Shown: in pieces, positions 40,301 to 47,562 of the stretch | How positions within the stretch are numbered: the stretch's first letter is position 1 | Layout of the letters: each line of letters begins with the position of its first letter | NCBI GenBank assembly: GCA_015068135.1 | Contig: SVLB01000013.1 | Location: 1 to 57,189, forward strand | Origin: Oscillospiraceae bacterium | GTDB lineage: Bacteria > Bacillota > Clostridia > Oscillospirales > Oscillospiraceae | DNA: 57,189 bases | Direction: 5' to 3' | Notes under the pieces: generated by a model | What the model was told of the DNA's origin: nothing | Seen by the model: the letters and a program-made list of their open reading frames with translations, nothing else | Database searches by the model: none | Translations under genes and position numbers: made by a program

Positions 40301-42761
40301 GCTTTCCGGAAGTCCTGTGATCTACACGGAATCCGGCACCGGCATCATGGTGGATTCGGGCTATCAGGTGGAGGTCGTGGGCGCCCTCACGGAAGAAGCC
40401 AAATTGCAGCTGAGTCTGCTGGGCGGCGCACCGGAGGGGGCTGTGGTCACTGCGGCGCAGGACTACACCCTGACGGAAACGGATAAGCAGGCCTTCCGGA
40501 ACGACCGGACAGATTTGGAACTGAAAATGCAGGACAATGCTCTGTTCTATGAGATCTCCGGTGCGGAGTACTACTGCATTTGCGGCGGCAAGGCCGAAGG
40601 CGTTGGCGACCATGTCTGTGAGGCGGTCATGTGGCAGCCCTGGACCTCCAATACTGCCTTGCCCACAACACCCGGTAACTATTATCTGACCGGCAATGTG
40701 GACTGCACCACCACCCATGTGGTGGGGGACGGCACTAACAAGACCGTTGTTTCCCTTGACCTGCGCGGCTTTACGGTCACCAACCATAATGAAAACAGAG
40801 GACATACCGTCCACAAGTATGGCACTTTGAACCTGACCGATACCGTAGGCGGCGGTCAGATCCTGAAGGATCCCGCAGTCACCTACAACGGCTGGGGCAG
40901 TGGTATCTTCCTCAACGGCGGCGAGCTGAACCTGTATGCCGGTATCCTGGAGGGAAGCAAGGTCGCCAGTGCCAAGCATACCGGCCTTGTGCTGGTGGGC
41001 AAGGAAGCCACCTTCCGCATGTATGGCGGCAGTGTCCAAAACGGCAAGGCCGTGGGCGCGGGCAATATCCAGGTGGAAGGCACCATGTATCTGTATGGCG
41101 GCACGGTCACCGGCGGTACTTCCATCGAGGGCAATACCCGTAAGGAAGCCGGTAATATCTGGGTCAAGCCCGGGGCTGTGCTGAATATGCACGGCGGACG
41201 GATCGAAAACGGCATTGGTCATAACAACTGGGGCGGCAATGTGCTGGTGCAGGGTACTATGACCATGAGCGGCGGCGAGATCCTGGGCGGCAATGAAAAC
41301 GACAAACGGGAAGGCGCGAACCTGGTACTCCACGGCGACGGCATCCTGAATATGTCCGGCGGACATATCCACGGAAGTATGCGCCAGTTTAACTCTGCCA
41401 ATACGGTGCTGAACCTTTCCGGCAGTGCCAAGATCTACAATCCCGAAGGCGGCAGTCAGCTGATCTGGTTCTGGGATGCCAGCAAGCAGCTGAAGATCAA
41501 CATTGTTGGTCCGCTGGATGCGGATGCCAGGATCCTGGTCAACGGCAATTTGGGAGATAAGCTTCCCGTAGCCGATCCCAAGCCCGAGTACGCAAAGCAT
41601 TTCGGCACCAATGATCTGATCGCAGTGTATCAGGACGGTGGCCTGTATCTGTACGCAGAGGGAACCCTTCTGCAATGCACCTGCGGCGGCAAGGCTGTGG
41701 GAATGCAGGACCATGTCTGTCAGGATGTGGTATGGCTGCCCTGGGAGGATCCCGGTAAGCTGCCCTCCACGGCAGGAAACTATTATCTGACTGTGCCGGT
41801 GAGCACCTCTGTGGTCTACCTCTATCAGCCCGACCAGCAGTACAGACTGGACCTGCACGGACAGACCGTCACGGTGAAGGCCGGTGAACGGGGCTTCCGG
41901 CTGACGGATACGGCGGCGGGTATGGAGCTTTCCATTACGGACTCCGTTGGCGGCGGCAGCATCCGCCTGGCAGCCCAAAGCCAATTCAATTCCCACGGCA
42001 GTGTCATTTGGTTCCAGAATGCCAGCGGAGATCCCATGGTGCTGAACCTCTACGGAGGTGTCATCGATGGCGGTAACATCCCCAATACGGCCAACGGCAT
42101 TATCAACCTGCCTGCGAACTCCGTATTCAATATGTACGGCGGTACCGTCCAAAACGGAAACTGCGCCAACGGTGGCAATGTAAATACTGCGGGCATCGTG
42201 CATATGTATGGGGGCAGCATTGAAAACGGTACTGCCACCACTGCCGGCGGTAATATCGTTGTTTCCGCTACGGGACATTGGTATCTGCATGGCGGTACCG
42301 TCAGCGGCGGTACGGGCCTTCCCAACTGGGGCGGCAATGTGCTGGTCCAAGGCACGATGACCATGTCCGGCGGCCATATCACCGGCGGCAAGAGCAGTGG
42401 AGGCACTGCCTTCCGGGGCAATATGTGCCTGAACGGAAAGGGTGTGCTGAATATGTCCGGCGGCATCATCGACGGACAGGTGTGTTCCTTTAACAGCAAC
42501 GACACCAAGGTGAATCTTTCCGGCAAGGCTGTGATCTGGAGCCCCACCGGGCAGAATCATCTGTCTGTGATCGAGGGCGGAAAGACCATTACGGTTACGG
42601 TGACCGGCGCTTTGGAGCCGGAGGCGAAGATCGGGATTACCGGCGTGAGTGCCGGCGGTCTCGTTGCCGCAGCGGCCCAGGGCTACACCCTTACACAGCA
42701 GGACCTTGCCTGCTTTGCACCGGAATGTGAATTAACGGACAATAAAATCTATAGGAAATGA
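37350..42761 (+). CDS. Giant modular beta-helix-type repeat lipoprotein
   Basis: A protein of 1803 residues with lipobox LWGC (Cys24) and an acidic linker, so it is anchored to the membrane. After an N-terminal domain (about 45-215), four modules start near residues 223, 656, 1076 and 1443. Each has a Cys-rich opening (C-x-x-C in the first; C-x-CGG in the rest, with H-x-C in modules 3 and 4), then W-x-x-W and Y[YH]L and many GG-rich coils such as FNMYGGKIIGGTA. It is a close relative of the secreted giant at 15326 but lacks the propeller-like C-terminal domain, which is instead encoded as the preceding lipoprotein. A surface glycan-binding or scaffold function is inferred. ATG 37350 has AAAGGAG upstream. 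Confidence 0.85.
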   Translation: MKNNKKYLLSLLGILLCLTVLWGCSDEQAPVQTEVPTTVEATEPAAEPQYELYWNLDRGMYAGAAEDGGTSRQPEADGYYHARFAYEGETVTLRVKTRKMMNKIDIGDDLIGLDVDEEGVIQGFKYLTQLPLKTTVYNCYVQSIDGQVVVTNVNSGLDGEEIEVECTDGTRIYDMTGTTGPIGCNTDLTFMDCVMGISDMQGNLTHVYITNRALYMNQHPGYCEHCKTDVTWYEWTRQDRLPMVEGHYQLMHNVRNEAQNNIAANSQVCLDLNGKTIMSDNYNTKRIYSLHSDGARLAIMDSSPDGSGRIVGKGEISAHGGMIWVRFGQLDLYGGTIDGSQLVDRGNGTVINSGGDTLVHIHGGTIIGGTAACIHDEANNSYGAATGGAMYINGKLIMDGGVIRDGYAQATLVYENGKQSAKRGIAGNVFLATGSEAEINGGIITGGRAGGIAGNLYVNGKMTMNGGSITGGSITYGGSMGGNLYVGGEAVVTLNNVTIRDGSARNHAGNVYNYGMLIVNGGSIVNPTVYSVKDGTKMENTASRNIFMVNGQMHVNGAFIEGGISMTDTIEYDGKSPYVALSGNVRILNDLGWSNLSVGGADVKVYNLGKQASVGISGTGIFSEPTKEEYMVNFFSDKGGDICYYDKCLAVGRVQCLCGGDETHESWCDGEKELWKAWTDKAKLPNQDGKYYLVNDIALEAVQGVAKDNHVQLDLNGKTVTCVPGGRIYNVIQDNTALTITDTAGGGILNRIDTEPYAAQGGLLWGGASSTITLYRGIYDGGSAIDQSSGACLKSGGVLNLYDATIQNGVATRSGSVTIDKTGVFNMYGGKIIGGTALEGSAGGNLMVEGVANLFGGIIQDGVADNGPGGNVSVIGTVNLQGTRILGGSANVAGGVYLAGTLNMSAGSIENGTAKNFAGNIQVNGTMYMTGGTIAGGTAKNVKSHNVTIRAGKTLHMSGGTIAGFVDGMVTTLEDGTRQPAQLLLSGSPVIYTESGTGIMVDSGYQVEVVGALTEEAKLQLSLLGGAPEGAVVTAAQDYTLTETDKQAFRNDRTDLELKMQDNALFYEISGAEYYCICGGKAEGVGDHVCEAVMWQPWTSNTALPTTPGNYYLTGNVDCTTTHVVGDGTNKTVVSLDLRGFTVTNHNENRGHTVHKYGTLNLTDTVGGGQILKDPAVTYNGWGSGIFLNGGELNLYAGILEGSKVASAKHTGLVLVGKEATFRMYGGSVQNGKAVGAGNIQVEGTMYLYGGTVTGGTSIEGNTRKEAGNIWVKPGAVLNMHGGRIENGIGHNNWGGNVLVQGTMTMSGGEILGGNENDKREGANLVLHGDGILNMSGGHIHGSMRQFNSANTVLNLSGSAKIYNPEGGSQLIWFWDASKQLKINIVGPLDADARILVNGNLGDKLPVADPKPEYAKHFGTNDLIAVYQDGGLYLYAEGTLLQCTCGGKAVGMQDHVCQDVVWLPWEDPGKLPSTAGNYYLTVPVSTSVVYLYQPDQQYRLDLHGQTVTVKAGERGFRLTDTAAGMELSITDSVGGGSIRLAAQSQFNSHGSVIWFQNASGDPMVLNLYGGVIDGGNIPNTANGIINLPANSVFNMYGGTVQNGNCANGGNVNTAGIVHMYGGSIENGTATTAGGNIVVSATGHWYLHGGTVSGGTGLPNWGGNVLVQGTMTMSGGHITGGKSSGGTAFRGNMCLNGKGVLNMSGGIIDGQVCSFNSNDTKVNLSGKAVIWSPTGQNHLSVIEGGKTITVTVTGALEPEAKIGITGVSAGGLVAAAAQGYTLTQQDLACFAPECELTDNKIYRK

Positions 42762-42765
42762 CCCT

Positions 42766-42793
42766 GAGCGGGGCGGGAACCCCCGCCCCGCTC
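42766..42793 (+). other. Second intra-operon GC-rich hairpin without T tail
   Basis: A perfect 12-bp stem (42766-42777 with 42782-42793) of nearly pure G/C with a 4-base loop, followed by AATGCG rather than T. Like the one at 33583 it sits in a wider intergenic gap and may mark an RNA processing or stability site after the giant gene. Confidence 0.6.
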
Positions 42794-42822
42794 AATGCGC
42801 GATTTGAAAAGGAGAACTGACT

Positions 42823-43845
42823 ATGCGTTATCTGCTTCCTAAGGTGGAAACCTACTATAAGGCCAATCTGCACACCCACAGCACGGTATCCGACGGCGCC
42901 TGGACACCGGAAGAACTGAAAAAGCAATACAAGGCCCAGGGCTATCAGATCCTGTCGTATACGGACCATGAGGTGCTGATCCCCCATCTGGACCTGGATG
43001 ATGAGAGCTTTATGACCATCCCCGGCTATGAATTTGAGGTATATGAGCCCGGTCTGAGTAAGCACCACAGAAAAAGCTACCATCTGAACTTTTTTGCTAA
43101 AAACCGGGAACAGAAGAAACAGCTGTTTAACCGGGCTTATACCTGGGGCAATGCCCTGAAGTATGTGGATCAGGTGGTGAGCGACGGAAATGATGACCGC
43201 AGCTACAGCGTGGAGGCGGTGAACCGGATCCTTGCCCAGGCCAACGAAATGGGCTTTTTGGTAAGCTATAACCATCCCAACTGGTCTTTGCACAGCTACC
43301 CGGATTATGCAGAACTGAAGGGCCTTTGGGCAGTGGAGGTGTTCAATAATGAATGCTCCCTGATCGGCTATGCGGACGATCCCAATGAGTCCGTATTTCA
43401 GGATCTGCTGCGCAAGGGAAACCGGATCTTCCCTCTGGCTACGGACGATTTCCACAGCTTACCCCATCCGAAGCATATTTTTGGCGGATGGATCATGGTG
43501 GGCGCCCGGGAGTTTACCTATGACAGCGTAATGCAGGCACTGGAAAAGGGCGATTTTTACGCCACCACCGGCCCTCAGATCCATAGCCTGACTATGGAGG
43601 GGACAAAACTTTCTGTGGAATGCTCCGAGGCGGTGCAGATCAAGCTGCTCACCCACAACCGGATGGGTGCGCGCTTGCTGGCAGAGCCCGGAAGCACCCT
43701 GACAGCAGGGGCGTTTGATCTTACCCAGTGGATGGAAGATTGCCCTGAGGAATTCCGCCAGCAGGCATACTTCCGCCTGCGGATCACGGATAGGGAGGGG
43801 AAGCACGCCTTCACCCGAGCCTACTGGAGAGAGGATGTTTTATGA
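42823..43845 (+). CDS. PHP-domain metal-dependent phosphoesterase/hydrolase (first copy)
   Basis: A 340-residue protein. The PHP motif ANLHTHSTVSDG (about 14-25), YTDHEVL (about 46-52), VSYNHPNW with a ligand His (about 146-153) and LATDDFHS (about 205-212) are intact, giving a trinuclear metal site of CehA-type PHP proteins. The C-terminal 100 residues form a small beta domain. Phosphoester or related hydrolysis in the cytoplasm is expected; the substrate is unknown. AAAAGGAG precedes the ATG; it overlaps the GH20 gene by 4 bases. A second, different PHP gene lies at 49793. Confidence 0.82.
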   Translation: MRYLLPKVETYYKANLHTHSTVSDGAWTPEELKKQYKAQGYQILSYTDHEVLIPHLDLDDESFMTIPGYEFEVYEPGLSKHHRKSYHLNFFAKNREQKKQLFNRAYTWGNALKYVDQVVSDGNDDRSYSVEAVNRILAQANEMGFLVSYNHPNWSLHSYPDYAELKGLWAVEVFNNECSLIGYADDPNESVFQDLLRKGNRIFPLATDDFHSLPHPKHIFGGWIMVGAREFTYDSVMQALEKGDFYATTGPQIHSLTMEGTKLSVECSEAVQIKLLTHNRMGARLLAEPGSTLTAGAFDLTQWMEDCPEEFRQQAYFRLRITDREGKHAFTRAYWREDVL

Positions 43846-45458
43846 GCGAGCTGAAATTTCGCAGACTGGGTACCATGATCGACTGTTCCCGCAATGCGGT
43901 CATGAAGCCGGAGAGGGTGGAGCAGTGGATCGACCTGACCGCTGATCTGGGCTATAATTGCTTGCTTCTATACCTGGAGGACACCTATGAAATCGAGGCA
44001 GAGCCCTATTTCGGGCATCTGCGCGGACGCTACTCCCGGGAGGAGCTGCGCCGTATGGATGACTACGCGGCCCAAAAGGGGATGGAACTGATCCCCTGCA
44101 TCCAGACCCTTGCCCATGTGAATGCCCTGATGCATTGGCCGGTGTACAAGGAACTGCGGGACGCGGACGATATTCTGCTGGCAGGGGATGACCGTGTCTA
44201 CGAGCTGGTGGACCGGATGTTTGCTTCCCTGACATCGGCTTTGCGTACCCGTATTATCAATATCGGTATGGACGAGGCCATGATGCTGGGCAGAGGCAAA
44301 TATCAGACCCTCCACGGCTATGAGGATAAGTTTGATATTCTGCTGAAGCACCTGAACCGGGTATCCGAGATCGCCCGGAAATACGATCTGCAGCTGATCA
44401 TGTGGGGAGATATGTTCTTCCGCCTGGCCAGCGGCGGTGGCTATTATGCGGAGGGGGTCAGCATCTCCGACCGGATCAAGGCCATGATCCCCGATAATGT
44501 GAACCTCATTTACTGGGATTACTACGCGGTGGAGCAGAAGCATTACGACAACCGTGCCAAAAACCACATGGCCATTAAAAAGGACATTTGGTTTGCCGGC
44601 GGTCTGTGGTGCTGGTCCGGCTTTACCCCTCACAACGATTTTGCCAATGTGACCATGGCTATGGCAACCAGGAGTGCCCTGGATAATGGGGTACAGGATG
44701 TCTTTATGACCATGTGGGGCGATGACGGCGGCGAATGCTCCTGCTTTGCCATGCTCCCGTCCCTGTACAGTGTATCCCAATATGCCAGGGGCAATTGGGA
44801 TACGGACAGCATCAAAAGAGGCTTTGAGGATAAATTCGGGATCCCCTTTGACGATTTTATGCTTCTGGACCTTTTGGGTACTGCCAACGAAAAAGAGAAG
44901 ATGATTGTAACGCCTGATAAGTATATGCTCTATTGCGACTGCCTGATGGGTCAGTTTGACAATAAGGTGCGCAGCGGGGATGGGGAAGCTTACGGACAGT
45001 GTGCTGAAAAGCTGGAAAAATGGGCAGACCATCCCCAATTTGGCTATCTGTTTTCCAGTCAGAGGGCTCTTTGCAAGGTCCTGGAAGTGAAATTTGACCT
45101 GGGTGTGCGTACCCGGAAGGCCTATTTGGAGAAGGACCGGGAAGGGTTGAGGGCTTTGCTTCAGGAGTACGAAAAGCTTCCGGGGCGGATCGAGGACTTT
45201 TACCGCGCTTTCCAAAACCTGTGGATGCAGGATAACAAGCCCTTTGGCTTTGAGATTCAGGATCATCGGCTCGGTGGCCTGATGCTCCGTGTGCGCCACT
45301 GCGCCCAGCGGATCAAACAGTATTTGCAGGGAGAAATTTCCCACATCGAAGAACTGGAACAGCCGGTGCTGGATGTCCAGTGCAAGGGCGAGAAGGGGGA
45401 CGGCAATCCCATCCAGTTTAACAATTGGGGCATGAGCATATCCACCTGCGTAAAGTGA
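43842..45458 (+). CDS. GH20 family beta-N-acetylhexosaminidase (GcnA-like)
   Basis: A 538-residue protein that starts straight with the catalytic barrel (FRRLGTMIDCSRNAVMKPERV), without the usual N-terminal domain, as in the streptococcal GcnA group. The catalytic pair Asp144-Glu145 sits in INIGMDEAMML, and LIMWGDMFF and LIYWDYYAVEQ give the aromatic/acid positions of the active site. A helical C-terminal region (about 370-500) follows. It removes terminal beta-GlcNAc or beta-GalNAc. No signal peptide: it acts on imported oligosaccharide. It overlaps the PHP gene (ATGA) and is followed by the creatininase-family gene after 9 bases. Confidence 0.88.
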   Translation: MSELKFRRLGTMIDCSRNAVMKPERVEQWIDLTADLGYNCLLLYLEDTYEIEAEPYFGHLRGRYSREELRRMDDYAAQKGMELIPCIQTLAHVNALMHWPVYKELRDADDILLAGDDRVYELVDRMFASLTSALRTRIINIGMDEAMMLGRGKYQTLHGYEDKFDILLKHLNRVSEIARKYDLQLIMWGDMFFRLASGGGYYAEGVSISDRIKAMIPDNVNLIYWDYYAVEQKHYDNRAKNHMAIKKDIWFAGGLWCWSGFTPHNDFANVTMAMATRSALDNGVQDVFMTMWGDDGGECSCFAMLPSLYSVSQYARGNWDTDSIKRGFEDKFGIPFDDFMLLDLLGTANEKEKMIVTPDKYMLYCDCLMGQFDNKVRSGDGEAYGQCAEKLEKWADHPQFGYLFSSQRALCKVLEVKFDLGVRTRKAYLEKDREGLRALLQEYEKLPGRIEDFYRAFQNLWMQDNKPFGFEIQDHRLGGLMLRVRHCAQRIKQYLQGEISHIEELEQPVLDVQCKGEKGDGNPIQFNNWGMSISTCVK

Positions 45459-45467
45459 GGAGATTCT

Positions 45468-46343
45468 ATGGAAACCCGTTGGCTTTATACTACAAGTGAA
45501 AACTTCCCGACCCTGGTGGAGGCTTCCAAAGGGGTGTGCATCATCCCTATGGGATGCGTGGAAAAGCATGGACTGCATCTGCCCCTGGGTCAGGATATTA
45601 TTCAGGTCAGCCATTTGGCCTATATGGCCTCCCAGCTGGAAACTGCTTGTGTGTTCCCAGACTTTACCTTTGGGGATGTGCCGGAAAACAGCCCCAATAC
45701 GCCCGCCGGATCCATTACCCTGCCTATGGATATGGAAATGGCACTGCTGGAGACCCTTTGTCAGCAGATCAGCCGCAACGGCTTCAAAAAGATCTTGATT
45801 TATAACGGACACGGCGGAAACGGCAGTATTCTTACCGCCTTTTTGCGAAAGCTGGAAAATAAGTACCATGATTTTGTAGTGGGTGTGGTGTTTGTGGGGC
45901 TGAGCGCGCCCCATAAGCTGGCAAAGCAGATCCTGGAACAAGGCCCGGAATCGGTACCGGAAATGACCCCGGAGGATATCGACCTGGTATTAAAATACCA
46001 TCAGGAGAATATGCGCATCGGTCATGCCTGCTTTGGGGAGACGGCCTATGCCATGGGCATCTGTCCGGAGAGCGTCCGGCTGGATCGGCTGGGCATCGAG
46101 GACGGGCAGAGCCGTGGCAAAGCGGACTATTTTAAGGCGGCTGGGATCCAGATCCGGGATGGAGGCTGGGGGATCAATTTCCCCAACGCCTTTGACGGAG
46201 ATGATCCCATTGGCTGCAATGAACGGATCGGAAAGGCAGCTCTGCGGCTGGAGGCCCAGCGGTTTGCCCACGCGATCCGGGTCATGAAGGAGGACGAAAA
46301 CCTCATGAAGTGGCATCAGGAAGCCTGGGGTGTCGCACCGTGA
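45468..46343 (+). CDS. Creatininase-family amidohydrolase
   Basis: A 291-residue protein. IPMGCVEKHGLHLPLGQDI gives Glu32, His34 and Asp43, spaced exactly as the metal ligands of creatininase, and IYNGHGGNGS (about 107-116) supplies the second ligand group. FGDVPENSPNTPAGSITLP is the family loop. Members open cyclic amides or cleave amide bonds (creatininase, formamide deformylases, MftE-type peptidases). In this operon a role on an amide-linked group of the imported sugar is likely. GAGGAGA precedes the ATG; its stop overlaps the next start by 4 bases. Confidence 0.85.
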   Translation: METRWLYTTSENFPTLVEASKGVCIIPMGCVEKHGLHLPLGQDIIQVSHLAYMASQLETACVFPDFTFGDVPENSPNTPAGSITLPMDMEMALLETLCQQISRNGFKKILIYNGHGGNGSILTAFLRKLENKYHDFVVGVVFVGLSAPHKLAKQILEQGPESVPEMTPEDIDLVLKYHQENMRIGHACFGETAYAMGICPESVRLDRLGIEDGQSRGKADYFKAAGIQIRDGGWGINFPNAFDGDDPIGCNERIGKAALRLEAQRFAHAIRVMKEDENLMKWHQEAWGVAP

Positions 46344-47557
46344 GGACCTTAGAGGGCTTAATGGCCCGGGTGGGCTGCACCCGATACCCACAGCGGTGGG
46401 ATCGGCTGTTTGAAAAGGCCATGGACCGCTATGACCGGGAGGGGTGCTTTGCGGCAGATGCCGCCTTTCTGGACGGTCTGGAGGAACGCTACGGCTGCTT
46501 TGCAAAGCATGGGGCGATCTACCGGGCGGCTGCCGCTCAGGTGCGGCAGGAGGAGGACCTGGGCAGGTTTTTGACCCTGCTTTCCATGGCCCTGGCGGAT
46601 CAGACCCACAAATGGGAGGATCTGCGGGCCTTTACAAGACCCCATACCCCGGCGGGCAAGACGCCCCTGGGCTATGAAATGGTAACGGGGCTTGCTTTAT
46701 GCAGCCAGCTGGATGGGGCCGCTGCCCACCTGCGGAAACTGGGTCTGCCGGAGTCGGTGGTGCGGCAAAATCTTACCCTGGCGGTGAACAGTGCGGATAC
46801 CTATATCCGTACCCACAAGGGTCAGCCCGGTTTTGATCTGCTGAATTGGGCGCAGCTGTACCTGGAAGGAAAGCTGTTTTGGATCGACCGGCTGGAGATC
46901 GAGCTGTTTGGGGGCTTTGAGGGCCGTGCTGCTGTGTTTACGAATCAAGAGGGGAAATGGGTGGCACTGGCCCGGGGAATCACCCTGCACAAAAGCGGCT
47001 ATGCCCTGGGGTCTGTGCATTATGAGGACCCGGAGGGCAGCTGGACCGGGGAGCTTACCGAAACCGCCGAGGGCTGGGAGGGGTATCCCTATTTGGAAAA
47101 CGGTGCTGTCAGTGGGGAGAAATGCTTTTTGTCCCGTAAGGACTGGGAGCTGCTGGTAGACCGGGGGGACCCGGTGATCCGCCTGCATATTCCCCCCACG
47201 GGACCGCTGACACCGGAGCTGGTGGACAGGACCCTTTACCGTACCGAACAGTTTTTGAAGACCTATTTTCCAGACCATCCCCGCGCGGTTTATACCTGCG
47301 CCTCCTGGCTGATGGACCCCCAGCTGGAAACTCTCCTGCCCCGGTCCAATATCGGCGCCTTCGGACGCCGTTTTGCCAAGCTGACCATTCCCAACAACGG
47401 CAGAAGTGTTTTCAATTTTGTATTCCATAAGCCCGATATGGATTTTTCCATAGAGGAGCTGCCGGAAACCACAAAGCTGGAAAAAGTGCTGAAGCATCAC
47501 TATCTGGATGGCAAAGCCATTTATGCCATGGTGGGCTTTTTTATCAATAAGGAGTAA
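46340..47557 (+). CDS. Putative N-acyltransferase (GNAT-like C-terminal domain) protein
   Basis: A protein of about 405 residues. The helical N-terminal half (1-150) and the C-terminal half with FAKLTIPNNGRSVFNFVF fit the two-domain acyltransferase-like family with a GNAT-like C-terminus, often encoded near sugar-utilisation genes; I recognise it only by pattern. GTG 46340, which overlaps the previous stop (GTGA), gives the fullest protein; ATG 46361 is an alternative. Middle region ITLHKSGYALGSVHYED is beta-rich. A function in adding or moving an acyl group to a sugar is speculative. Confidence 0.6.
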   Translation: MRTLEGLMARVGCTRYPQRWDRLFEKAMDRYDREGCFAADAAFLDGLEERYGCFAKHGAIYRAAAAQVRQEEDLGRFLTLLSMALADQTHKWEDLRAFTRPHTPAGKTPLGYEMVTGLALCSQLDGAAAHLRKLGLPESVVRQNLTLAVNSADTYIRTHKGQPGFDLLNWAQLYLEGKLFWIDRLEIELFGGFEGRAAVFTNQEGKWVALARGITLHKSGYALGSVHYEDPEGSWTGELTETAEGWEGYPYLENGAVSGEKCFLSRKDWELLVDRGDPVIRLHIPPTGPLTPELVDRTLYRTEQFLKTYFPDHPRAVYTCASWLMDPQLETLLPRSNIGAFGRRFAKLTIPNNGRSVFNFVFHKPDMDFSIEELPETTKLEKVLKHHYLDGKAIYAMVGFFINKE

Positions 47558-47562
47558 AACAT

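Noticed and set aside
37503..42560. A 1685-codon open frame antisense to the second giant gene
   Set aside because: Same cause and same composition as the other antisense frame. It shows only that the two sense genes share codon usage and repeats.
15387..42700. CRISPR-like or tandem DNA repeats in the giant genes
   Set aside because: The repeats are protein-level GG-rich coils of variable length with no constant spacer; no cas genes are present.
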